This document shows positions 24,087-33,003 of a stretch of 64,000 nucleotides of DNA, one piece after another. Made by a program: the position numbers and the translations under genes. The notes below the pieces were generated by a model. It was not told the origin of the DNA. It did not search any database and saw only the letters and a list, made by a program, of their open reading frames with translations. The stretch lies in NCBI GenBank assembly GCA_025330725.1, contig JAIWND010000015.1:124001-188000 (forward strand), written 5' to 3'. Each line of letters begins with the position of its first letter. Position 1 is the stretch's first letter. This stretch comes from Chlamydoabsidia padenii (Eukaryota; Mucoromycota; Mucoromycetes; Mucorales; Cunninghamellaceae).

Positions 24087-24495
24087 ATGAACACGTAAGA
24101 ACAAACAGTCTGTTGAAATATAGTAGTCTACTATCTGATTCATTATTGTAACTTATGCCTCCTCCTCCTCCTCCTCCTCCTCCTCTCTCCCTCTTTTTTA
24201 TTTATAGAATGCAAAGTAAATCATGGGCCGACGACATTGATGACGAAGGTATACGAACAACATGACTCACAGTTGAAATTATAACAAACAGTGGTGGTCT
24301 TTGATTATACTCACTCTTGCATTTGTACTTTTTTAACTTAATGTTTAGATCCCTATCAACCCAAGGTGTTTACTGACGAAAACGGCATTAAAAACATTAT
24401 CGAATACAAAGAAAACGATGCTGGAAAGAAAGTCAAGGTAAGAATCCATGGACATCATTTTTGAATGTGTCGTCAACCATACTGAGTCTGCCCTC

Positions 24496-24535
<40 letters not shown>

Positions 24536-25362
24536 TTACTCGTAAAATTCGATCCACTCTCAAGACCGAACATGTCAACAAATCAGTAGCGCAACGAAAG
24601 AAATGGGCCAAGTTTGGTGAAGAACAAGGCAACAAACCCGGACCTGATATGTCAACCACTACTATCGGGGAAAACATTCCATTGAAATTGGGATCCAAGA
24701 CTGGCAAGGTAATCATCATCATCCGAGGGAAAAAAAAAAGGGGGGGGGAGGGGATTGATACTAATTCTTTTTATTTTTATTTTTTGTATACATAGAGTGC
24801 TGAAACTGCGGCAGCGGAAGAAGCACAAGAGAAAGTACGCCTTCAATCCAAAGCCAAGAACATCATGTGCCGTATCTGTAAAGGAGAACATTTTACATCC
24901 AAGTGTCCTTACAAAGATACCTTACAACCTCTCGACGAAATCGCCTCAACAGTGGAAGCTGTCAAACTGGAAACCTCTTCCGATCTATCTGGCGCCAACT
25001 CACCCGACCTTTCGTCTGGTCCTAACAAATACACTCCTCCTCATCTTCGTAACAAGGCTGGTGCTGCTCCCCCTTCGGCTGGCGAATCTATGCGTGGTGG
25101 TGATCGACGTGATGACAACTGTACTCTACGTGTTACTAATCTGTCTGAAGATGTCGTGGATAATGATATTCAGGATCTCTTCCGTCGCTTTGGTAATATC
25201 ACTCGTGTCTTCTTGTCCCGTGATCGTGAAACTAGGATGTGCAAGGGCTTTGCTTTTGTCTCTTTTGCGGATCGGGAGGATGCCGAACGTGCTCAACAAG
25301 CTGTCAATGGTTATGGTTACGATAACTTGATCCTCAGGGTGGAATTTGCTCGTAGTCAATAG
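24087..25362 (+). CDS. TIF35: Translation initiation factor eIF3 subunit g
   Basis: Subunit of the eIF3 scaffold that helps 40S scanning and reinitiation. Order of parts: N-terminal WADDIDDED, IIEYKENDAGKKVKITRKI, a CCHC-like zinc knuckle (CRICKGEHFTSKCPYK), the linker PNKYTPPHLRNK, and a C-terminal RRM with RNP2-like TLRVTNLSED and RNP1 KGFAFVSF, ending VEFARSQ. Full length is ~280 residues. The start is chosen as ATG 24087: ATGAACAC (8 nt) is followed by GTAAG and joins in frame to AATGCAAAGT after the TATAG acceptor at 24207, giving MNTMQSKSWADD. If that intron is not used, the ATG at 24209 gives the same protein minus three residues. A later intron contains a long (TA)n tract. Confidence 0.94.
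24158..24184 (+). repeat. (CCT)n microsatellite
   Basis: About nine CCT units in the pyrimidine tract of the proposed first intron of the eIF3g gene. Confidence 0.85.
24500..24533. repeat. (TA)n microsatellite in eIF3g intron
   Basis: About 17 TA units immediately before the 3' splice site (TATAG) of an eIF3g intron. Confidence 0.9.
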
Positions 25363-25787
25363 ATGTTTAATGTAGTCATATCTTTTTTTAATCATTCATT
25401 ATAATAGTTTTTTTTTTTTTTTTTTTTTTTAATTGTATTTCATCTTATGTCCCTCTCTGTCCCTTCATCCCTTTATATATACATACATATATTACACAAT
25501 GTTGATATCAATCCATATCAATCATCATCTAACCAATAAAACACTCATTTTGTTACTTTATATCTGATACAAATACTGTTACTGGATTTACTCGACGAAA
25601 AACATTTACACCCCGCTCACGGAATCGCATGATCCTCACTTTTTTTTCACCCTCATCAACATATAGCCTTTTGAATTCAATGCAGGTGAAAGTGTCATGA
25701 ACTGTAATAGTGGCCACATTGATCATTTGTAATGGTTGGAGTGATTGATAGTCTTTTTACATGATCAGGGCAATTCTTGGTTGGGCT

Positions 25788-25799
25788 GGATTCGAATCC
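25788..25799. repeat. Perfect 12-bp palindrome GGATTCGAATCC
   Basis: Self-complementary 12-mer, one base from a tRNA B-box (GGTTCGAATCC), with a T-run about 10 nt downstream. It cannot form a normal T-arm. Function unknown. Confidence 0.6.
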
Positions 25800-25994
25800 G
25801 ATTCCTCTTTTTTTTTTTTTTGTGGTTCCTTGGCAGAGGATATAGCTTTATACTAATATTCAACTTGAGCTGACTGACATAAAAATCAGAAAGCTTGGCT
25901 TTGGTAATAAATTTGGTTGGGAATGAAAGCAAGTTCCATCATGGCCACTTTAACCATTAGCATCGGTTGGCGATTGAGCATCTTTTTACCCCAG

Positions 25995-26007
25995 GACGGG
26001 ATTTGAA
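25995..26007 (+). promoter_or_regulatory. Recurrent element, GACGGGATTTGAA
   Basis: Matches the core of the recurrent element, here in a region between two convergent genes. Confidence 0.4.
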
Positions 26008-26212
26008 AACTGGACCCTTCCAGGTATTGGTTGAGAAAAGTCGATTCTTCCCGTCAACACAACCCAACACAGAGTAAAACAATAATAGACAATGATGCAA
26101 TGATTTAAAATGAGGGTCAATTTTTTATTGGTATGTAAATAAACTATATTAAGTACTAAAGGGAGATGGGGTGGATTCGCCGGCCAGTTTTTGTATGCAG
26201 ATCTAAAACCTA

Positions 26213-28230
26213 TTATGATTCCATCTTGTCCTTGGATCCCTACAAATATAAAATGAATTGATTAGTAAATACTTATTATTTTAAAGTATGTATGATGACT
26301 TACAAAGTTGACATAATCCGGAGTTTCGCAAGCTTCATATTCGTCAATCAAATCCTGTACCACATGTCTCGAATCATCGAATTCGTCCAATGTATCCGAA
26401 AACATGGGGTGTTTTCGGTATTGTTCCAAGAATGCATTTCGTTTTCGAAGCCGGTCATATTGATCGCATGTTCGTTTGAATAACTATATAGTGATAAAAA
26501 GAGTTAGATAGTGTGCATCTTTCTTTTTTTTTTTTTGTTAAGAATAATATTACCGAAGCTATACTGGTGTGATTTGCCAGCATAAGACCGCTGACACGAT
26601 GAGGAGTTTGTACATAAGGAGATTTCTTGGATAAAGCAACTTGAATGCTAGCTGGACCCCAGGGAATGAATTGTGCGAGGCGCCTTTCCCGAATACGCAA
26701 TAGTGATTTGTGGACCTATAAAAAAAAAGTAATTAAAATATCACAATGTGTTTGAATAAAAGTATATCCCCCCGGACTTACATCAGTCGGATCAGCTTCA
26801 CCTTGAATGATATCTAATACAGAGATATAACAGCTTCGTTTAGATGGGACAGTTGAAACCATCCGATTCTTTGGTTGTAATAAGCGACGCATTACATCAA
26901 GTACCGTCGTTTTTCGTACAGATTTAGCCTATTGTATACATTATAATCTGTTAGCACAACACACCCTTGTTATTATAGTACCATCTTACCTTGTCCACTT
27001 GTTCGCTTGAGAAAGGAGTATAGGCAGTAGTCAAGAAGTGACATCTTGGAGTTGGGATCAAGGAAGAGACAATTCCAACTAGATCATTGTTCATATAACC
27101 AGGATATCTGAGAGTAGTAGTGCTTGCAGACATGACAGTAGAGACAAGTTGATTCGTTTGTTCAAAGGTGGGAGTTTGTATATGTAGACGATCGGCGGCG
27201 ATTCGTGCCAGGGCAGCATTATCCAAAACAACCTATCGTGTATAACAATAATAATAAAAAGCCCATCAGAATCACGTATATATACAAAAGGTATTAGTTT
27301 ACTTACCACACTGTCAGCATTACAGGTCAGTCGTTTCAAAGTGAGCATACTGTTATAAGGTTGGACCACCACATCCGATACTTCTTCCGAGTTGGGAAAC
27401 ACAGAGTAAGTTTGGATCAATTTCTTGGGATAACGATCATTCAAACGTTCCAGTAAGAAGGAGCCTAGCCCAGAGCCTGTACCGCCAGCAATGGAATGTA
27501 ACAGCATAAATCCCTGAAAATAATAGTAATATCAACAATGATAAAAAGTCGATGAGTTAAGCACTAGAATCATATTCACAAACCACCACCACCCATTGTT
27601 TTCTCTTTACTTACTTCCAAAGAGTCACTTCCATCTGCTTCCCGATCCACCATATCAATAATATCCTCGTACACCTTTTCACCTTGTGAGTATCCATATG
27701 ACCAAATATTACCAGCACCTCCACCATCGTTGGCCACAAACATGTTTTCAGGATTGTACAAGTTGGCAAAAGGTGATTCGCGGATCGTGTTGATTACCTA
27801 TTTTTATCCAGGTTAGTTAGTATTCGTTCTTAATCAACCAATAAAAGCGATCATGAGTTGTAAACCTACCCGTGGTTCAAGATCCAGTAACAGTGCACGG
27901 GGAATATAGTGTTCATCGTCAGCCTACGTATCGTTTTAAAAGATGTTAGAGATAGAGGAATCATTGTTTTTTGGTTTTATTCACCTGATAAAAGAAGACG
28001 TCCTTCCTATCGCCCCCTTCAGTTGCAAAGTCTTCTAAAGTACCGTCACTGCTGATACCATGTTCTGCACATATCTGTCGCCAGAATTCACTACCGACTA
28101 TTGGTTTTGTAATAGTGGAGGGTGTAAAAAGTTAGTATAGATGGATTGGTCGAGTGGTGAAAAGGATATAGTCAAACTTACTTTGATTTCCGCACTGCCC
28201 TGCTTGTAAGGTAATGATTTCGCGTGGCAT
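26213..28230 (-). CDS. TUBG1: Gamma-tubulin
   Basis: Microtubule-nucleating GTPase of the gamma-tubulin ring complex at spindle pole bodies. About ten exons, read down from 28230: [31 protein letters not shown]...[44 protein letters not shown]...[67 protein letters not shown]...[22 protein letters not shown]...; [21 protein letters not shown]...; [35 protein letters not shown]...[32 protein letters not shown]...[16 protein letters not shown]. The tubulin G-box GGTGSGLGS and gamma-specific [26 protein letters not shown] and [18 protein letters not shown] are all present. No alpha- or beta-specific features. The recurrent element lies about 110 bp upstream of the start. Confidence 0.96.
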
Positions 28231-28338
28231 GGTTATAGGGAAGAAAGACAAATGTTGATAGGATTAGAGTAATAAAAAAAAAAAAAAAAAAAAAAAAGGC
28301 AAACACGAAAGGAATCCAAACTTTTTTAAAAGACCAAA

Positions 28339-28350
28339 GACGGGATTTAA
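28339..28350 (+). promoter_or_regulatory. Recurrent element in gamma-tubulin promoter
   Basis: GACGGGATTTAA about 110 bp upstream of the gamma-tubulin ATG at 28230, in the 255-bp gap to the 3' end of MTD1. Confidence 0.5.
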
Positions 28351-28485
28351 AAATCAAATTTTTGTAAGAGCTTTATTGTGTTAAGGTTTGTATGCAATCA
28401 TGTAAGTAAAAAAAAAAAAAAGAAGGGGAAGAGATGTAAATGTAAAAGTGACTACCTCCATATCTATAATAAAGTAACATCTAAT

Positions 28486-29668
28486 CTATTTGGATGGGGA
28501 TTGTTCAAGAAGGTTGTTTTGATAATCATGGAGTCGTAATAAGTTTCGTTCCAACATGGCCACTGTAACCTTTCCAACCGAGGGTACAAAGATAGAAGCC
28601 TTGGACTTGATATCATCTTCAAAGTTAGCAGAGGAAGAAAAGTTGATAGCAATGACACCTTCCTTTAATAAAGAAGTAGGCATCTTGTAATGAGGAGTAG
28701 GTACACCAGTGATCACCACATCAGACAAAGGCACCACATCTTCCACCTTGGCATCAATATCTTCCACCTTATGAGCTGTCAATTTGATACCAGATCCACG
28801 AGTAAATACTTGAATACCATTCACATCGACGGAATACACCTTGGCACCATCATTAGCCAACATGGCAGCCAAGGGTCGACCTACAATTTCACTTCGATTG
28901 ACCACAGTGATTGTACGTCCATATAAACGGTTACCATAGGGAAGGACCGTGTTATAGACACCAATGAATTCAAGGATCTTCCAAAAAAATAAAAATAAAT
29001 AGAAATGTTGGTTAGTATCATTAGCCTACCCAAAGTCATAAACACATACACGTATTTACCTTCACACAAGCCAGAGGAGTACAGGGAATGATACATTTCA
29101 TGGTTTCGGATTCATCCATGTAACGAACGTTATGATAAACGTTATAAACAAACTTGTGACAAAGACCTTCAACATCTTTCAAAGTACTGACACAACTTTG
29201 GAGATATAAATCCTATAAAACAAAAAAGTTAGTTTTGACTGGTTTCTCCCCTTTGTGATTTCCTAACTTACTTGTTTACCACCAAAGACGGGATAGTAGA
29301 CCATGATACCGTTGACTTCCTTTTCTTCATTGGCTTCGGTGATCTTTTCTTCCAAGTCTTGTTTATCCACCTTGCGAAGTTCAAATGCAACACCGGTTTC
29401 CGCACAAGTTTTGGCCGTCCATTCAGCATACTTTTTGGCAGCAGGATCTTCATTGGCAAGGAATCCAACCAACTTGGGGCAAATGTTGCGTTCCTTGATA
29501 TCCTTCTTCATTTGTTCTCTATAAACAAAGTGTTGTTTAAAAATAAAAGTGCACGTCAAAAGAGTTAGTTCTACTTTTTCCACCCCCCTCTATGAGATTA
29601 ATCTTTATATATTACCTGAAGGAAGCAGATACCTTGGAAGCAAGTACGGTTTTACAAGAAACAGACAT
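28486..29668 (-). CDS. MTD1: NAD-dependent 5,10-methylenetetrahydrofolate dehydrogenase
   Basis: Cytosolic monofunctional enzyme oxidising methylene-THF to methenyl-THF for one-carbon and purine metabolism. Four exons: MSVSCKTVLASKVSASFR; EQMKKDIKERNICPKLVGFLANEDPAAKKYAEWTAKTCAETG...NGIMVYYPVFGGKQ; DLYLQSCVSTLKDVEGLCHKFVYNVYHNVRYMDESETMKCIIPCTPLACVK; ILEFIGVYNTVLPYGNRLYGRTITVVNRSEIVGRPLAAMLANDGAKVYSVDVNGIQVF...VITGVPTPHYKMP...GKVTVAMLERNLLRLH. The arrangement follows yeast Mtd1 closely (LVGFLAN-DPAA, VNGIMVY-PVFG, YHNVRY, NRSEIVGRPLAA), not the bifunctional or trifunctional MTHFD enzymes, and no cyclohydrolase or synthetase domain follows. Length ~320 residues, as expected. A TGACTC site lies about 150 bp upstream. 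Confidence 0.95.
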
Positions 29669-29818
29669 TATAAGAGAATAGAGTGACCGAAGTAAGGGAA
29701 TACTGAGTTGAAGGGGAATAAAAAAAAAAAAAAAGAAGAGAGAAGAGAAGAGTTTCGGGATCGAGAATTGAAAAAAAAAAAAAAAAAAAGACATTCGAGC
29801 GCCGCCGTACCCTGCTGA

Positions 29819-29824
29819 TGACTC
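29819..29824 (+). promoter_or_regulatory. TGACTC (Gcn4/Bas1-type) site upstream of MTD1
   Basis: ATGACTCA about 150 bp upstream of the MTD1 ATG. In yeast TGACTC is bound by Bas1 and Gcn4 at purine and one-carbon genes, including MTD1. Binding in this organism is inference. Confidence 0.4.
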
Positions 29825-29925
29825 AAAAATTTGACCGTTTTGACAATCAGATTCAGCCACCGCATTTAAAGCCAAGGGGATAAAAGACATGGGGTAATAT
29901 GGTTTATGCATAAATCAGATTTTTA

Positions 29926-31611
29926 TTATTTCCAAGTAGTATGATCATCTAATAAATCTAATAATTCTTGTCTATGCATCAAACGTTTGTTTCTTCGTTC
30001 ATTGCCTTCATCATACAAGTCCACTTCGGCTTGAGTTTGAGGAATTACACGAGGAATCACCACCGGGATCAGTTCCTTGTCTACTGCTGTTATCGTGAAG
30101 AATCCATCATTGGTAAAGTTGATTTCCCCCGTTTGCAAGTTTTCTATAATCACGATATATATAAAAAATAAAAAAAAGGGCGGGAAATCGGTTATTATAA
30201 GTTGGCATAAATGAGATTCCCCTTACCAGCTTCTACGCTAACATAAACTTCCATAGATGAAGTATACGTTCGTGAGACAATAGATCGAATAGTCACCACA
30301 TCACCAATTCGCGTCGATCGGATAAAGTTCAAAGAGTCAATACTAAAAGAGATAAAGAGAGATGTGGTTAGTCGATCCATATAAACATACTTTGTTTGAC
30401 AAGTTATATGTGTTACCTAGCCGTCAATAAATAAGCTTTAGCCAATCGATTTGCACTACTGAGAGCACAAAGTTCCATCCAAGATATGATCTGACCACCA
30501 AAAGTAATAGACAAAGAGTTGGCATGTTGAGGCATGACCAATTTAACGACTTCTGCAAAAGATTCTTCGGTTTCCATCGATTTGACAGGTTGCATCATTT
30601 TGGGATCCATCGAGTATCTTCGTTGGTGGTGAATTGCATTATCATGATCATCATGACTGATGAATTCTTTGTTATCCTTTGTTGGTGATATCAAAGCATG
30701 AGGAACAAAAGCAGGATGTGATTGAATGATGGCATCTTGATCTTGGTGTAAATTAAGACCTTGAGCGTAAGCATGCATTGTTTCCCTAATGGCAGTACGA
30801 TCAGGTTGTTTGGGTCGTCGAGCCAGCCGTGTTTGTCGCCGTTCTTCCGCCATATTGAATCGTCGGATTTCCATAGCTGTGGTGGGCTCAATATGTGGTA
30901 CGGTTATTGGTTGATATTGTATGAATTGTTTGCCGAGGTAGGTGTGTGGGGTGGGTCGTGGTGATAATGCAACAAAGGTCAGATAGGCATGCGCTACAAA
31001 TACACGTTCGTTTGATAATGGTGATTCCGCTTCCACTTTAACCCCTACTTCCATTGACGTTTTCCATGATTTGTTCACCGTCGCTTGTATCTTGAGCTAA
31101 AAAGTCAAAGAAGAAGAAGTAAAGCATGAGTATGATACAAGCTAGACCCCCCCCCAGTTTCCACCACATCTTTATGCATATCAACTACTTACAATGTCTC
31201 CTTTTTTGACAGGTCGTAAAAAGGCCACTCCGTCCACTGAGCGTGTCACTCTATAAAAAAGATAAAAGTTGATTCCAAACATGTAGTATCCCTCCCCACC
31301 TCCCCCCCCAAAAAAAAGACTTACGCAGGTACGGAAGAATGCCTTTTGGCGGCGATACCAGCAGCAATATCAATCCAACTGAGTATAGTTCCAGCAAAAG
31401 CAACGTCCAAAATGTTGACATGAGCAGCAGTGATAATTTCAGTCATGGTGATTTTGCTTTGATGGACCAGTTTCTTTTCCACCCGAGTGTTGCCCGCATT
31501 TGTATAAGGATCAGGAAGTAAAAACCTAAAGATAGGTTCCGATACAATGAGAAAGGCCCTTAACCATAAAGACCGTAAAGATTCAAAAGCAGTTTTAAAA
31601 TTAAAGGGCAT
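29926..31611 (-). CDS. Acyl-CoA thioesterase with two hotdog domains
   Basis: Hydrolyses fatty acyl-CoA to free acid and CoA. Exons read down from 31611: MPFNFKTAFESLRSLWLRAFLIVSEPIFRFLLPDPY...KITMTEIITAAHVNILDVAFAGTILSWIDIAAGIAAKRHSSVPA; VTRSVDGVAFLRPVKKGDIVK; ATVNKSWKTSMEVGVKVEAESPLSNERVFVAHAYLTFVAL...; IDSLNFIRSTRIGDVVTIRSIVSRTYTSSMEVYVSVEAGK; and ENLQTGEINFTNDGFFTITAVDK...LLDDHTTWK. Hotdog 1 has NILDVAFAGTILSWIDIAAG; hotdog 2 has VMPQHANSLSITFGGQIISWMELCALSSA, the classic ACOT motif. Between them is a ~110-residue insertion rich in Arg, Gln, His and Asp. The N-terminus could serve as a mitochondrial or membrane-targeting segment. An upstream ATG at 31662 would add 17 residues. Divergent from GNA1. 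Confidence 0.87.
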
Positions 31612-31679
31612 AAAGTAAAAAATGTGTGTGAAAGAGAGAGAAAGGAATCTGAGGAAGGCCATTCAACTGTATGATAATT

Positions 31680-31692
31680 TTGAAGTCCCGCC
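31680..31692 (-). promoter_or_regulatory. Recurrent element in thioesterase/GNA1 divergent promoter
   Basis: TTGAAGTCCCGCC (one base off the core), about 70 bp upstream of the thioesterase ATG at 31611 and about 200 bp upstream of the GNA1 ATG. The upstream ATG choice (31662) would leave it only about 18 bp away. Confidence 0.45.
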
Positions 31693-31798
31693 TTAAAAAT
31701 TGATTGGCCAGAATTATTTATAGATCCACGGCCATACGATCCGCGGAACGTGGTCATTTAGGGGGATGCGGGTAAAAATGAAAAAGTATAAAGCATTC

Positions 31799-31802
<4 letters not shown>

Positions 31803-31838
<36 letters not shown>
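31803..31838 (+). repeat. T36 homopolymer in GNA1 promoter
   Basis: Uninterrupted T run followed by a CTTCTTCTT tract, about 55 bp upstream of the GNA1 start; possibly a nucleosome-excluding poly(dA:dT) tract. Confidence 0.85.
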
Positions 31839-31894
31839 CTTCTTCTTCTTTTCTTTCTTACTATCTTAATTGTAACCAAACCAAATACTATATC

Positions 31895-32642
31895 ATGTCT
31901 GAAATCACTCTTTTTGAAAACACTCTCTTGTCTCCCGAAGTCCAATCTCAATTACCTGCTGGATACACCCTTCGCGCCCTTCGAAGCAATGACTATGAAC
32001 GTGGCTTCTTGAAAGTACTGGAGGTACTGACTGAAGTAGGAAACCATACCAAAGAAGAATGGCTAGGTAAGTTAAAAAAAAAAAAGATGTCATTGAATAG
32101 CTACTCATCTTGTTGACCTCTTATCCCTATAGAACAATTCAACTACTTGAAGAAACACAACCATGAATGTAAGTAAACCAAAAAAAAAAAAAAGAAAAAA
32201 GAAACAGAACGTGTTGATATGATGGGGATACTCATCACTCTTTATTTGTTGTAGACTTTACAATCACTATTACTGATGACAAGAAGGATCAAGTCGTGGC
32301 TGCTGGCACTATCTTTGTTGAACGCAAATTCGTACACAAGAATGGATTAGTGGGACACATTGAAGATATTGCTGTGGATGGAAATCAACAAGGAAAAAAG
32401 CTGGGTTTACGTATCATTCAAGCATTGAAATACATTGGTGCTCAACGTGGTTGTTATAAAGGTAAATGAAAAAAAAATCAAACGGGATGGAATGACAAGG
32501 ATATTGATCAATCATTTCTTTTTCACTAGTTATCCTCGATTGCTCTGAAAAGAACATACCTTTTTATGAAAAATGCGGATTTAAGCAAAAGGAATATGAA
32601 ATGGCGTGGTATGTTCCTAATGATACCAAGGCCAAGCTATAA
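31895..32642 (+). CDS. GNA1: Glucosamine-6-phosphate N-acetyltransferase
   Basis: GNAT-family enzyme that acetylates glucosamine-6-phosphate with acetyl-CoA, a step toward UDP-GlcNAc for chitin and glycoprotein synthesis. Four exons: MSEITLFENTLLSPEVQSQLPAGYTLRALRSNDYERGFLKVLEVLTEVGNHTKEEWL; EQFNYLKKHNHE; YFTITITDDKKDQVVAAGTIFVERKFVHKNGLVGHIEDIAVDGNQQGKKLGLRIIQALKYIGAQRGCYK; VILDCSEKNIPFYEKCGFKQKEYEMAWYV. The acetyl-CoA loop QQGKKLG and the FYEKCGF block near the C-terminus are diagnostic, and the length (~175 residues) fits. Introns are short and A-rich. With UGP1 in the same window it belongs to the wall-precursor set. Confidence 0.96.
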
Positions 32643-32933
32643 ACTACTATTTGGTCCCTGTCTCTCTCTCCCCTTTTTATATCCAATGTCATACTTTTAG
32701 TAAATAGATCACGTACATTATATCTCTTTTACTTGTTTGTTTGTGCTTTAACCAATTAAATAAAATGATGTCTTCAAACAAAAAAAAAAAAAAAAAGACA
32801 GGATGTTTTGGAATGTTATAATGAATAATAGTAGGTCGATATTGTGGTGACAGTATCAACATAAAGAGACAAGGTAAAAGTGTATGATAGAAGTTTGTTT
32901 TATTTCAAATAGATAATCAAATAAATAAGCAAA

Positions 32934-32964
<31 letters not shown>

Positions 32965-33003
32965 GAATAATATACATTAATAATAATCTATCCTAGTTTC
33001 TAA
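32643..33003. other. Convergent intergenic region
   Basis: 3' UTRs of GNA1 and the TBC gene, with an A-run at about 32780-32796 and a long A-run at about 32938-32964. Nothing else is supported. Confidence 0.6.

Larger units (their letters stand above)
25363..26212. other. Convergent intergenic region with palindrome and recurrent element
   Basis: Lies between the 3' ends of the eIF3g and gamma-tubulin genes. Holds a T-run at about 25410-25430, the perfect palindrome at 25788-25799 followed by a T-run at about 25808-25821, and the recurrent element at 25995-26007. No coding region is supported. Confidence 0.5.

Noticed and set aside
32780..32796. Poly(A) tail of a retroposed gene near GNA1
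   Set aside because: GNA1 has introns, so it is not a retrocopy. A-runs follow many genes here and no target-site duplication was seen.
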